From the NCBI GenBank assembly GCA_002162795.1, contig MAAY01000015.1, forward strand, positions 1 to 52,300: a stretch of DNA of 52,300 bases, in the 5' to 3' direction. Of the stretch, positions 32,305-41,257 are shown piece by piece (the first letter of the stretch is position 1; each line of letters starts with the position of its first letter). The notes beneath the pieces are model-generated. The model saw only the letters and a list, made by a program, of their open reading frames with translations, was not told the DNA's origin and did not search any database. Position numbers and translations under genes: made by a program. The DNA comes from Rhodobacterales bacterium 56_14_T64 (GTDB lineage Bacteria; Pseudomonadota; Alphaproteobacteria; Rhodobacterales; Rhodobacteraceae).

Positions 32305-32352
32305 GGGGCCCTTGGCCCCTGCCTCCGGCGGGAGTATTTTTGGCAAAAAGAA
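32305..32352. repeat. Roseobacter-type intergenic element with T-run
   Basis: GGGGCC-CTT-GGCCCC followed by GCCTCCGGCGGGAGTATTTT and TGGCAAAAAG. This GC-hairpin plus TATTTTTGGC combination is a frequent intergenic terminator-like element in Rhodobacteraceae (from memory). Confidence 0.6.
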
Positions 32353-32358
32353 ATGTAG

Positions 32359-32401
32359 GCAGGGAGCCACCATGAACACGGTGGCTCCCTGCTAGGTTTT
32401 T
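32359..32401. terminator. Bidirectional terminator between YHYH gene and pyc
   Basis: Perfect 13-bp stem GCAGGGAGCCACC/GGTGGCTCCCTGC, 8-base loop, then TAGGTTTTT on the plus strand; on the minus strand a T-rich stretch follows after 10 bases. Confidence 0.85.
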
Positions 32402-32411
32402 GATCGGGCGT

Positions 32412-35400
32412 TTACTCCAGCTCGATCAACAGGTCTTTGGCGTCGATTTGGGTGCCGGGCTGCACGTGTACCGCCTTGATCACCGCGTCACGCTCGGCGT
32501 GGATGCCGGTTTCCATTTTCATAGCCTCAATGGTCAGCAGTAGGTCGCCTTCGTGGACTTGCTGGCCGGGTTGCACTGCAACTGTGGCCACGACACCGGG
32601 CATTGGCGCGCCGAAGTGGTTGTCGTTGCCTGCCTCGGCTTTGGGGCGTTCGGCAGTCGAGGATTTCACCAGACGGTTTGGAACACGGATCACCCGGGGC
32701 TGGCCGTTGAGTTCAAAGAACACTTTGACCTCGCCTTTCTCGTCGGTTTCGCCAATGGCCTGCAGGCGGATTTCCAGTGTCTTGCCGGGGTCGATTTCGG
32801 CTGAGATCTCGTCACCTGGTTCCATGCCGTAGAAAAAGGTCTGGGTCGGCAAGGCCCGGACTGGGCCATAGGTGCGGTGGCGGCCCATGTAGTCGAGGAA
32901 CACCTTGGGATACATCAGGAAGCCGTTCAGGTCCTCGTCATCGATGGCTTTGCCTTCCAGCTCGGCACTCAGCTCGGCGCGGGCCGCTTCCAGGTCTACC
33001 GCTTCCAGGTGTTTACCGGGGCGGTCCAGATTTGGCGCTTCGCCTTTCAGAACCTTGTTGAGGAAGGCCTTTGGAAAGCCGTTAGGCGGCTGGCCCAGGT
33101 TGCCGCGCATCATGTCGATGACTGAGTCGGGGAAGGACAGATCGGTGGCCGGGTCTTCGACCTCACCCCGGGTCAGGCCTTGGCTGACCATCATCAGCGC
33201 CATGTCGCCGACAACCTTGGAAGAGGGGGTGACTTTGACGATATCGCCGAACATCTGATTCACGTCAGCATAGGTCTGGGCGACCTCGTGCCAGCGCTCT
33301 TCCAGACCCAGACTGCGCGCCTGTGCCTTGAGGTTGGTGAACTGGCCGCCGGGCATCTCGTGCAGGTAGACCTCAGACGCTGGCGCCTGAATGCCGCTCT
33401 CAAAGGCCGCATACTGCGCGCGGACCTGCTCCCAGTAGTCCGAGATCTCACGGACCGGTTTGATGTCGATGCCGGTGTCGCGGTCGGTGTTGCGCAGGCC
33501 CTCAACGATGGAGCCGAGGCAGGGCTGTGATGTCCCGCCCGAGAAGGCATCCATCGCCACGTCTACCGCATCCACGCCGGCATCAGCTGCGGCCAGAATG
33601 GTGGCGCCAGCGATGCCGGAGGTGTCATGGGTGTGGAAGTGGATTGGCAGGCCGACTTCTTCCTTCAGCGCCTTGATCAGCACCCGGGCTGCAGCGGGTT
33701 TCAGCAGGCCAGCCATATCTTTCAGACCCAGAACATGGGCGCCTGCGGCCTCTAATTCTTTGGCCATGCCGATGTAGTATTTCAGATCGTATTTGGCGCG
33801 GTTGGGATCGAGCATATCGCCGGTGTAACAAATGGTGCCTTCACAGATTTTGCCGGACTCGACCACTGCATCCATGGCGACGCGCATGTTTTCGACCCAG
33901 TTCAGGCTGTCAAAAACGCGGAAGACATCGATGCCGGTGGTAGCAGCCTGTTTGACAAAGGCCTGCACCACGTTGTCGGGGTAGTTAGTGTAGCCAACCC
34001 CGTTGGAGGCGCGCAGCAACATTTGGGTCATCACGTTTGGCATTGCCTCGCGCAAATCACGCAGGCGCTGCCAGGGGCATTCCTGCAAGAAGCGATAGGC
34101 GACATCAAAGGTTGCACCACCCCAGCATTCAACCGAGAACAGCTGGCTGAGATTGGCGGCATAGGCCGGAGCTACCTTGATCATGTCGATCGAGCGCATC
34201 CGGGTGGCCAGCAGCGATTGGTGGCCGTCGCGCATGGTGGTGTCGGTGAGCAGCAACTGCCGCTGCGCCTTCATCCAGTCCGCCACCGCCTGCGGGCCTT
34301 TTTGCTCCAGCAGGTTGCGGGTGCCATAGGGCAGGTTGCCAGGCGTTACTTTTGGTGGCCGCGGGGCTTTCAGATCGGCTGGCGGCGCGGCGCGACCATC
34401 GGTTTCGGGGTGACCATTGACCGAGATATCAGCGATATAGGTCAGCACCTTGGTGCCACGGTCCCGGCGTTTGCTGAACTGGAACAGCTCGGGCGTATTG
34501 TCGATGAACTTGGTGGTATAGCTGTTGTCGAGGAAGGTCGGGTGCTTGAGCAGGTTCTCGACAAAGGCGATGTTGGTGGAGACACCGCGCACCCGGAATT
34601 CGCGCAAAGCACGGTCCATGCGGGCAATCGCCATTTCCGGCGTTGGCGCCTTGGCGGTGATCTTGGTCAACAGGCTGTCATAATACCGTGTGATCACCCC
34701 GCCCGCGTAAGCGGTGCCGCCGTCCAGGCGGATGCCCATGCCAGTGGCCGACCGGTACGCGGTGATGCGGCCATAGTCAGGAATAAAGTTGTTCTGCGGA
34801 TCCTCAGTGGTGACGCGGGTTTGTAGCGCATGACCAGTCAGAGTGATATCGTCCTGGCTGCCCTTGCCGGTTGCCTCGGCAATTGTTTTGCCCTCGGCGA
34901 TCAGGATCTGGGCGCGGACAATGTCGATGCCGGTGACTTCCTCGGTGACAGTGTGTTCCACCTGAACCCGTGGGTTGACCTCGATGAAGTAGAACTTGCC
35001 GTCATCCATATCCATCAGGAATTCGACAGTGCCGGCGCATTCATAGTTCACAAAGGAGCAGATCTTACGGCCCAGATCACAGATCTCGACTCGTTGTTCT
35101 TCGGTCAGATAGGGCGCAGGCGCACGTTCAACCACTTTCTGATTGCGGCGCTGCACCGAGCAGTCACGCTCAAACAGGTGGAACATGCCGCCGTGTTTGT
35201 CGCCCAGAATCTGCACCTCGACGTGGCGCGCGCGCTGGATCATCTTCTCCAGAAAACCCTCGCCATTGCCAAAGGCAGCTTCGGCCTCGCGACGACCTTC
35301 GAGGATTTTCTCTTCCAGCTCATCCTCATTGTAGATCGGCCGCATACCGCGACCACCACCACCCCACGAGGCTTTGAGCATGAAGGGATAGCCAACCTCA

Positions 35401-35855
35401 GAAGCTTCTTTGCGGATGGCGTCCATGTCATCGCCCAGCACCTCGGTGGCGGGGATGACGGGGACGCCGGCCTTGACCGCGACGCGACGGGCGCTGGCCT
35501 TGTCGCCAACTTCGCGCATGGTCTCGGCCTTGGGACCGATAAACGTGATACCGTTGCGCGAGCAGGCGTCAACAAAGTCTGGGTTTTCGGACAGCAAGCC
35601 GTAACCGGGGTGAATGGCGTCCGCGCCGCTTTCCTTGGCAACGCGGATCATCTCGTCGATGCTTAGGTAGGCAGCAACTGGGCCCATGCCTTCGCCGATG
35701 CGATAGGCTTCGTCCGCCTTGAACCGGTGCAGGCCCAGCTTGTCTTCTTCGGCGTAGACCGCGACGGTGGCCTTGCCCATCTCATTGGCGGCGCGCATCA
35801 CGCGGATGGCGATTTCTCCACGGTTGGCAATCAGGATTTTCTTGAAGTCAGTCAT
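32412..35855 (-). CDS. pyc: Pyruvate carboxylase
   Basis: Biotin enzyme that carboxylates pyruvate to oxaloacetate, an anaplerotic step. The 1147 residues are full length: biotin carboxylase (about 1-455; KILIANRGEIAIRV, ATP-grasp KASWGGGGRGM, EVNPRVQVEH), carboxyltransferase (about 535-815; LLTDTTMRDGHQSLLATRMR), tetramerisation region, and a C-terminal biotin carrier with EAMKMET near 1115, lysine being biotinylated. ATG 35855 (MTDFKKIL) has GAGG 8 bases upstream; the frame extends 62 codons further without support. Monocistronic, downstream of a 2-hydroxyacid dehydrogenase gene. Confidence 0.96.
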   Translation of the reverse strand: MTDFKKILIANRGEIAIRVMRAANEMGKATVAVYAEEDKLGLHRFKADEAYRIGEGMGPVAAYLSIDEMIRVAKESGADAIHPGYGLLSENPDFVDACSRNGITFIGPKAETMREVGDKASARRVAVKAGVPVIPATEVLGDDMDAIRKEASEVGYPFMLKASWGGGGRGMRPIYNEDELEEKILEGRREAEAAFGNGEGFLEKMIQRARHVEVQILGDKHGGMFHLFERDCSVQRRNQKVVERAPAPYLTEEQRVEICDLGRKICSFVNYECAGTVEFLMDMDDGKFYFIEVNPRVQVEHTVTEEVTGIDIVRAQILIAEGKTIAEATGKGSQDDITLTGHALQTRVTTEDPQNNFIPDYGRITAYRSATGMGIRLDGGTAYAGGVITRYYDSLLTKITAKAPTPEMAIARMDRALREFRVRGVSTNIAFVENLLKHPTFLDNSYTTKFIDNTPELFQFSKRRDRGTKVLTYIADISVNGHPETDGRAAPPADLKAPRPPKVTPGNLPYGTRNLLEQKGPQAVADWMKAQRQLLLTDTTMRDGHQSLLATRMRSIDMIKVAPAYAANLSQLFSVECWGGATFDVAYRFLQECPWQRLRDLREAMPNVMTQMLLRASNGVGYTNYPDNVVQAFVKQAATTGIDVFRVFDSLNWVENMRVAMDAVVESGKICEGTICYTGDMLDPNRAKYDLKYYIGMAKELEAAGAHVLGLKDMAGLLKPAAARVLIKALKEEVGLPIHFHTHDTSGIAGATILAAADAGVDAVDVAMDAFSGGTSQPCLGSIVEGLRNTDRDTGIDIKPVREISDYWEQVRAQYAAFESGIQAPASEVYLHEMPGGQFTNLKAQARSLGLEERWHEVAQTYADVNQMFGDIVKVTPSSKVVGDMALMMVSQGLTRGEVEDPATDLSFPDSVIDMMRGNLGQPPNGFPKAFLNKVLKGEAPNLDRPGKHLEAVDLEAARAELSAELEGKAIDDEDLNGFLMYPKVFLDYMGRHRTYGPVRALPTQTFFYGMEPGDEISAEIDPGKTLEIRLQAIGETDEKGEVKVFFELNGQPRVIRVPNRLVKSSTAERPKAEAGNDNHFGAPMPGVVATVAVQPGQQVHEGDLLLTIEAMKMETGIHAERDAVIKAVHVQPGTQIDAKDLLIELE

Positions 35856-35963
35856 GTTGCCTCGTGGTCGTGAAATTTGACGAATTGTTAGGCGCATCTT
35901 AGAGACAGGTTCAACCGTAGTTCTGGGTAGAAGCGGCATTATTGCGCAATCAAGCGGCCTATT

Positions 35964-35976
35964 TTTGCAAATTTGC
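35964..35976. promoter_or_regulatory. TTTGCAAATTTGC motif upstream of pyc
   Basis: Contains the palindrome GCAAATTTGC, about 110 bases upstream of the pyc start. It resembles half-sites (TTTGCAAA) used by short-chain acyl-CoA regulators of the PccR/ScfR type in this bacterial group. Speculative. Confidence 0.3.
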
Positions 35977-35979
35977 TTA

Positions 35980-37140
35980 TTATAGTGGCAACGGTGTAGC
36001 TGATTGGAGTGCCCTCGCTGAAGGCAAGGACGTAACGTCAACTGCGCCGATTTGCCCCATATTGGACAGCAGGTCCTGTTTCAGAACGTCGATCAGGTGG
36101 GCTGGCCCCTTTGATCCCAAGGCAGCCAGTGCAAAATGAAAGGCGCGTCCCAGCATGATAAAGTCCGCACCCAAGGCGAGGGCGCGCAGCATGTCCAGCC
36201 CGCCTTCGACCCCGCTATCAAAGATAAGCGGCAAGTCTGTTGCCCTGCGGATTTCGGGTAACATTTCGATAGAAGCGGGGCTGCCGTCGAACTGCCGGCC
36301 ACCGTGGTTCGATACCCAGAGCGCATCCAGCCCTATCTGCTGCAGACGCGGCGCATCTTCGGGGCGCATCACGCCCTTGATCACCATCGGCCCCTGCCAG
36401 TGATCACGCAGCCATTGCACATAGTCCCAGTTTGGTGACGTGCGCAGAAGGTAGCCGACATGGGCGGTCGAAGACATGCTGTTGGTCTGACCGCTGATAT
36501 ATTTGTCCAATGTGCGCATATGCGGCATGCCACGTCGGGCCATGCCCAAAGCCCAGGCCGGGCTGGATGCCACTTGTGTCAGCAGTTGGGGTGTCAGTCT
36601 TGGCGGTTGGGTCAACCCTGAGCGCACCTGCCGTTCCCGGCGCGAGGCCACAGGCACATCCGCTGTCAGCACCAGCACCTTGAACCCTGCTGCCTTGGCG
36701 CGGTTCAGCATGTCCTTGCGAATGTTTGGGTCTTTGGGGGGGTAAAGTTGAAACCAGGCCTGTTCACCCAGATGTGGTGCCAGATCCTCGGGCGACTGGC
36801 TGGCCACTGTGGACAGGGTATAAGGTATGCCTGCGGTGGCAGCGCTGCGGGCCAGATGACCCTCGGCGTCGGGCCAGATCAATCCTGACATGCCCAGCGG
36901 CGCGACGCCAAAGGGCAGGGGGAGTTTTTCCCCAAATAGGGATGTGCTTAGATCGATATCCAATGGACCGTGCAAGATTGACGGCAGAAAGCCTACCCGG
37001 TCCAGCGCCGCGCGGTTGCGGGCCTTGGTGGCTTCGGTTCCGGTGCCGCTGTCCAAAAACTCCCAGACAAATCGCGGCAGGCGCTGTTGCGCGCGATGGG
37101 CCAGGTCAGAGATGGCGGGGTAGCGGCTGTGCAGATCCAT
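35980..37140 (-). CDS. FMN-dependent alpha-hydroxy acid dehydrogenase (LldD-like)
   Basis: A 386-residue (beta/alpha)8 flavoenzyme that oxidises an L-2-hydroxyacid such as lactate. FMN and active-site motifs: PFGVAPLGMSGLIWPDAEGHLARSAA near 76-102, WFQLYPPKD near 130, VLTADVPVASRRERQVRSG near 157-175, WVSNHGGRQFDG near 280 (catalytic His and Arg), DSGVEGGLDMLRALALGADFIMLGR near 308-332. If the substrate is lactate, the product pyruvate would feed the adjacent pyruvate carboxylase; that link is inference. Confidence 0.88.
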   Translation of the reverse strand: MDLHSRYPAISDLAHRAQQRLPRFVWEFLDSGTGTEATKARNRAALDRVGFLPSILHGPLDIDLSTSLFGEKLPLPFGVAPLGMSGLIWPDAEGHLARSAATAGIPYTLSTVASQSPEDLAPHLGEQAWFQLYPPKDPNIRKDMLNRAKAAGFKVLVLTADVPVASRRERQVRSGLTQPPRLTPQLLTQVASSPAWALGMARRGMPHMRTLDKYISGQTNSMSSTAHVGYLLRTSPNWDYVQWLRDHWQGPMVIKGVMRPEDAPRLQQIGLDALWVSNHGGRQFDGSPASIEMLPEIRRATDLPLIFDSGVEGGLDMLRALALGADFIMLGRAFHFALAALGSKGPAHLIDVLKQDLLSNMGQIGAVDVTSLPSARALQSATPLPL

Positions 37141-37193
37141 GTCGGATTTGTGGGAAAACTAGCGTGGGAATGCAAGAGCTGTGATTTGGGCAG

Positions 37194-37559
37194 TTAGTTT
37201 AGGGCTTGGTGCCGATTGCGCCGAGCCTCGCGCTGAAGGATCCCGTTTGTGTCAACGTCAGACAAGGGTTGCCGAATATCGCGCGACACCTCGCCTGCAG
37301 CCATCAGCGCCAGATATCGCGAACAGCAGACGCGCAAGAACGAGGTAAAATTGCCCAGATCATGATCAGCATCGATGGATTCGAAGTAGAGTTTGGTAAT
37401 CAGCTGGTTCACCGTCATGCCGTCTCGCAAAGCGATTTCTTCCAGCGTGGACCAGAAAAACTCCTCGATCCGGATCGAAGTGGCAACGCCGTCAATACGC
37501 AGGCTTTTGGTGCGGCTGGACCACTGGGTGCTGTCGGCACCGATGAACAATTGGCACAT
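37194..37559 (-). CDS. Ribbon-helix-helix (RHH_4) protein
   Basis: About 121 residues. KSLRIDGVATSIRIEEFFWSTLEEIALRDGMTVNQLITKLYFES (about 18-61) is the RHH_4 pattern: a basic strand, TS(I/V)R(I/L)E, two helices. GNFTSFLRVCCSRYLALM follows. These proteins are presumed DNA-binding but targets are unknown. MCQLFIG at 37559 is chosen as start because AAAGGA lies 8 bases upstream. Stands between the dehydrogenase and a DJ-1 gene on the same strand. Confidence 0.78.
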   Translation of the reverse strand: MCQLFIGADSTQWSSRTKSLRIDGVATSIRIEEFFWSTLEEIALRDGMTVNQLITKLYFESIDADHDLGNFTSFLRVCCSRYLALMAAGEVSRDIRQPLSDVDTNGILQREARRNRHQALN

Positions 37560-37637
37560 GTCGTATCCTTTCACTGCGGTCGAAAAATAATCTGGCTGGC
37601 ACGGCAATAGCAACAGAGGCGTTTGTTGTTGTTAGTC

Positions 37638-37667
37638 GTCGCTGCCCGGGATCTGCCGGGCAGCGAC
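37638..37667. terminator. Terminator after the DJ-1/PfpI gene
   Basis: Perfect 12-bp arms GTCGCTGCCCGG/CCGGGCAGCGAC with a 6-base loop, just after the stop at 37677. No clear T-run. Confidence 0.6.
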
Positions 37668-37676
37668 CTTAAGCTG

Positions 37677-38234
37677 TTAGAGCAACGCCATGAACTGCAT
37701 CATCCAGGCAGGATGCGCAGGCCAGGCAGGGGCGGTGACCAGGTTGCCATCGGTGACGGCCTCGGTCACTTCTATCTCGGCATAGGTGCCGCCTGCCAAT
37801 TTGACCTCGGGCGCGCAGGCCGGGTAGGCGGAGCACTTGCGCCCCTCAAGTACGCCAGCCGCAGTCAGGATTTGTGCGCCGTGGCAAATTGCGGCCACCG
37901 GTTTGTTTACTTCAAAGAAGTACCGCACCTTGTTCAACACGTCCTCGTCCAGACGCAGATACTCCGGCGCGCGGCCACCGGGAATGACCAGCGCGTCATA
38001 GTCTGCGACGTCCACATCGGCGTAGGTTTTGTTCAAGGCGAAGTTGTGACCGGGCTTCTCGGAATAGGTCTGGTCGCCCTCGAAATCATGGGTTGCTGTC
38101 GGAACCGTGTCGCCCGCAGCCTTGCCCGGGCAGATCGCATCGACCTGGTGGCCGCAGGCCATCAGGGTCTGAAACGGCACCATGGTTTCATAGTCTTCGG
38201 TGTAGTCACCAGTGATCATCAGAATTTTAGCCAT
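37677..38234 (-). CDS. DJ-1/PfpI family protein
   Basis: A 185-residue flavodoxin-like protein. [40 protein letters not shown] at the N terminus and the nucleophile elbow [19 protein letters not shown] near 108-126 (Cys in ICHG) are DJ-1/PfpI hallmarks. [17 protein letters not shown] near 78-95 supplies the conserved Glu. Members act as deglycases, chaperones or proteases; which applies here is not visible. Start ATG 38234 has GGAGGAAACA just upstream; an ATG 12 bases earlier is less likely. Confidence 0.88.
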   Translation of the reverse strand: MAKILMITGDYTEDYETMVPFQTLMACGHQVDAICPGKAAGDTVPTATHDFEGDQTYSEKPGHNFALNKTYADVDVADYDALVIPGGRAPEYLRLDEDVLNKVRYFFEVNKPVAAICHGAQILTAAGVLEGRKCSAYPACAPEVKLAGGTYAEIEVTEAVTDGNLVTAPAWPAHPAWMMQFMALL

Positions 38235-38367
38235 TGTTTCCTCCACTCGCTTTGGCCATGAGATAATAGCCCCGCGTTCTCTGGCGTGGGTGTTAGAGGA
38301 CTACTACAATTGAGGCGGAACATTGTGAGAACAAGACTTCCCCTCATCAGACCTTCGCGCTAGGATA

Positions 38368-40731
38368 ATGGGCATGAGCAGTTTTGATGAAATGGACGCC
38401 TTCGAGGGCGCCTCGCTATCCTCGCGTGCCATGGCGGCGCGGCCCAAACCCTATCTTGACGGGTTGAACCCTGCTCAGCGCGAGGCGGTGGAATGTCTGC
38501 AAGGCCCGGTGCTGATGCTGGCCGGAGCGGGCACTGGCAAGACCAAGGCGCTGACCGCGCGGATCGTGCATCTGCTAACCACGGGGTCTGCCCGCACCAA
38601 TGAAATTCTGGCGGTGACCTTCACCAACAAGGCCGCGCGCGAGATGAAAGAGCGGGTCGGCGGCATGCTGGGCCAACCGGCTGAGGGGATGCCCTGGCTG
38701 GGCACCTTTCACGCCATCTGTGTCAAACTGCTGCGTCGTCATGCCGAACTGGTGGGGCTGAAAAGCAATTTCACCATTCTGGACACCGATGATGTGATCC
38801 GGCTGCTAAAGCAACTGGTGCGCGCCGAAGGCATTGACGACAAACGCTGGCCGGCACGGCAACTGGCCAATATCATTGATGATTGGAAAAACCGCGCACT
38901 GATCCCGACCAAGGTACCGGTGGCGGATGCCTCGGCCTATAACGGCAAGGGGTTTGAGCTATACGCCCAGTACCAGACCCGCCTGCGCGAGCTGAACGCG
39001 GTGGATTTTGGCGACCTGCTGCTGCACATGGTGACGATCTTTCAAAACCATCCGGATATTCTTGAACAATACCAACGCTGGTTCCGCTTTATCCTGGTGG
39101 ACGAGTATCAAGATACCAACGTCGCACAATATCTATGGCTGCGGCTGCTGGCGGCGGGGCACAAGAACATCTGCTGCGTGGGTGATGACGACCAGTCGAT
39201 CTATGGCTGGCGCGGCGCCGAGGTTGGCAACATCCTGCGCTTTGACAAGGATTTCCCCGGGGCCAAGGTGGTGCGGCTGGAACAGAACTATCGCTCGACC
39301 GAGCATATTCTAGCGGCGGCCTCTGGCGTGATCGCTGGCAACGAAGGCCGGTTAGGTAAGGACCTGTGGACCGCCGCAAAGGGCGGCGAAAAGGTTCGCT
39401 TGATTGGCCATTGGGATGGCGAGGAAGAGGCGCGCTGGATCGGTGAAGAGATCGAATCCATGCAGCGCGGTACCCGTGGGATGGAGCCCCGTGATTTGGA
39501 CAACATGGCCATCCTGGTGCGCGCCTCGCATCAAATGCGCGCGTTCGAGGATCGGTTTCTGACCATCGGCTTGCCGTACCGGGTGATTGGCGGGCCGCGA
39601 TTCTATGAACGGCTCGAGATTCGCGATGCCATGGCCTATTTCCGCGTGGTCACCAGTCCGGACGACGATCTGGCGTTTGAGCGGATTGTGAATACACCGA
39701 AACGCGGGCTGGGCGACAAGGCACGGCAAATCATCCAAATGACCGCACGGGAAAATGGTGTTTCGCTGATCGAGGGCGCACGGCTTGTGGTCGAAGGTGG
39801 GCTGATTAAGGGCAAAGGCGCTGGCAAGCTGCGTCAACTGGTCGAAGATGCAGCCCGTTGGGGCCGTCTGGCCGGTAGTGGCGACATGACCCACATGGAT
39901 CTGGCCGAGATCATTCTGGACGAGTCCGGCTATACGACTATGTGGCAGAACGACAAAACGCCCGATGCTCCAGGGCGGTTGGAAAACCTCAAGGAACTGG
40001 TAGCAGCGCTGGAAAACTTTGAGAACCTGCAAGGGTTTCTGGAGCATGTCAGCCTGATCATGGACAATGCCGCCAATGATTCCGGGCAGAAGGTGTCAAT
40101 CATGACCCTGCATGGCTCCAAGGGGTTGGAGTTCCCGGCAGTGTTCCTGCCCGGTTGGGAAGAGGGGTTTCTTCCTTCGCAGCGCTCGATGGATGAAAGC
40201 GGCCAAAAAGGCCTCGAGGAAGAGCGACGCCTGGCCTATGTCGGCATCACCCGGGCCGAGGAGGTCTGTACCATTTCCTTTGTCGCTAATCGCCTCTATT
40301 TCGGGCGCTGGCAATCGCAACTTCCCTCTCGGTTTATTGATGAGTTGCCAGAGGACCATGTTGAGGTGCTGACACCTCCGGGTCTTTATGGTGGTGGTTT
40401 CGGCGCTGCGGCTCCGGTTGACGCGCCGGTGCGATCGACCATCGAAGAAAAGATGGCGCAGGCGGATGGCTATAACTCACCGGGCTGGAAACGGATGCAA
40501 TCGCGGGCCGGACAACGCGGCATGGCGCAGCCCAAAGCGGCTAAGAATCAGATTATTGATGTCACCGCTGTGTCGAGCTTCACGCTGGGCGACCGAGTGT
40601 TTCACCAGAAATTTGGCTATGGCACGATCAGCGGCATCGACGGAGACAAGCTGGAAGTGGAATTTGACAAGGCTGGAACCAAGAAGGTGGTGGGGACCTA
40701 CGTTTCCGCCAGTGATGACATTCCGTTTTAA
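38368..40731 (+). CDS. uvrD: UvrD/PcrA-type superfamily 1A DNA helicase
   Basis: ATP-dependent 3'-5' helicase for nucleotide excision and mismatch repair. The 787 residues hold all SF1 motifs: Q motif GLNPAQREAVE near 31, I GAGTGKTKAL near 54, Ia VTFTNKAAREMKER near 86, II FILVDEYQDTN near 240, III VGDDDQSIYGWRGA near 270, IV VRLEQNYRST, V VSIMTLHGSKGLEF near 578, VI YVGITRAEE near 632. The C terminus ends with a PcrA-like Tudor segment (FTLGDRVFHQKFGYGTI). Two ATGs (38368 and 38374) are possible; AGGA lies at 38362-38365. Confidence 0.93.
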   Translation: MGMSSFDEMDAFEGASLSSRAMAARPKPYLDGLNPAQREAVECLQGPVLMLAGAGTGKTKALTARIVHLLTTGSARTNEILAVTFTNKAAREMKERVGGMLGQPAEGMPWLGTFHAICVKLLRRHAELVGLKSNFTILDTDDVIRLLKQLVRAEGIDDKRWPARQLANIIDDWKNRALIPTKVPVADASAYNGKGFELYAQYQTRLRELNAVDFGDLLLHMVTIFQNHPDILEQYQRWFRFILVDEYQDTNVAQYLWLRLLAAGHKNICCVGDDDQSIYGWRGAEVGNILRFDKDFPGAKVVRLEQNYRSTEHILAAASGVIAGNEGRLGKDLWTAAKGGEKVRLIGHWDGEEEARWIGEEIESMQRGTRGMEPRDLDNMAILVRASHQMRAFEDRFLTIGLPYRVIGGPRFYERLEIRDAMAYFRVVTSPDDDLAFERIVNTPKRGLGDKARQIIQMTARENGVSLIEGARLVVEGGLIKGKGAGKLRQLVEDAARWGRLAGSGDMTHMDLAEIILDESGYTTMWQNDKTPDAPGRLENLKELVAALENFENLQGFLEHVSLIMDNAANDSGQKVSIMTLHGSKGLEFPAVFLPGWEEGFLPSQRSMDESGQKGLEEERRLAYVGITRAEEVCTISFVANRLYFGRWQSQLPSRFIDELPEDHVEVLTPPGLYGGGFGAAAPVDAPVRSTIEEKMAQADGYNSPGWKRMQSRAGQRGMAQPKAAKNQIIDVTAVSSFTLGDRVFHQKFGYGTISGIDGDKLEVEFDKAGTKKVVGTYVSASDDIPF

Positions 40732-40871
40732 GGCCGTCTGTTGGGCATTCCCCCTCTAGGGATACGAGCAGATGCCAGCCTGCGCCCAGCCGGGCCGCAT
40801 GAACCCCCAAACTCACACCTGCTCAAAAGTCGCAGTTCACGTATCGCTCACAGCTTTGCAATCCGATCCGG

Positions 40872-40914
40872 ACGCGGCGGTGGGGCTCAGCGCAGCTGAG
40901 CGCCACCGCCGCGT
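40872..40914. terminator. Very long hairpin downstream of uvrD
   Basis: 20-bp arms (40872-40891 and 40895-40914) with one mismatch and a GCA loop. It starts 141 bases after the uvrD stop and lies at the far end of the CcsR-like array. It may stop transcription from both sides, though no T-run follows. Confidence 0.55.
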
Positions 40915-41060
40915 CATCGCCCTAAATCAACCTGATCGATTTTGGCTGGCTCATGCAGCCACGGCATAGCTCAACCAATTTTGGAGAGGAGGGTTGGGAC
41001 CGATTGCGCGCCTGGTGCACCGGTTCTGGTTCGATTGTCCGGCACATTTTCTGAGCTGCG

Positions 41061-41110
41061 CAAAGAAAAACGACGGTGCTAGGGAGGAGGAAAAGCACCG
41101 TCGTTCTTTG
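41061..41110 (-). ncRNA. CcsR-like small RNA hairpin 4
   Basis: Stem ACGACGGTGCT/AGCACCGTCGT extended by CAAAG/CTTTG. On the reverse strand the loop shows TTTCCTCCTCCCT. Fourth hairpin after the DUF1127 gene. Confidence 0.85.
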
Positions 41111-41112
41111 CA

Positions 41113-41147
41113 ACACCGGGTTTTCAGGGAGGAGGAAGCCCCGGTGT
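41113..41147 (-). ncRNA. CcsR-like small RNA hairpin 3
   Basis: Stem ACACCGGG/CCCGGTGT; loop on the reverse strand contains CTTCCTCCTCCCTG. A small extra hairpin (41154-41171) separates it from hairpin 2. Confidence 0.85.
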
Positions 41148-41178
41148 ATTCAGACCCGGTTTTGAACCGGTATAAGGT

Positions 41179-41212
41179 GCGGCAGCATCAGGGAGGAGGA
41201 GGATGCTGCCGC
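41179..41212 (-). ncRNA. CcsR-like small RNA hairpin 2
   Basis: Perfect 11-bp stem GCGGCAGCATC/GATGCTGCCGC; loop on the reverse strand CTCCTCCTCCCT. Confidence 0.87.
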
Positions 41213-41218
41213 TTAGTA

Positions 41219-41250
41219 CAGGCCTTTTTAAGGGAGGAGAAAAAGGCCTG
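41219..41250 (-). ncRNA. CcsR-like small RNA hairpin 1
   Basis: Perfect 11-bp stem CAGGCCTTTTT/AAAAAGGCCTG; loop on the reverse strand CTCCTCCCTT. It starts 7 bases after the DUF1127 stop codon. Confidence 0.87.
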
Positions 41251-41257
41251 ATCTCTA

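Noticed and set aside
34023-35666. Two long plus-strand open frames (267 and 278 codons)
   Set aside because: Antisense to pyruvate carboxylase; no recognisable protein.
37638-37667. Sixth copy of the short palindromic unit (contains CTGCCGGGCAG)
   Set aside because: It lacks the CGAGAGGGG end and is a simple perfect inverted repeat after a gene, so it is better read as a terminator.
41061-41250. Series of ribosome-binding sites (GGGAGGAGG) for tiny plus-strand genes
   Set aside because: Each lies in the loop of a strong hairpin and no start codon with a frame follows; on the minus strand they are the CCTCCTCCC loops expected after a DUF1127 gene.
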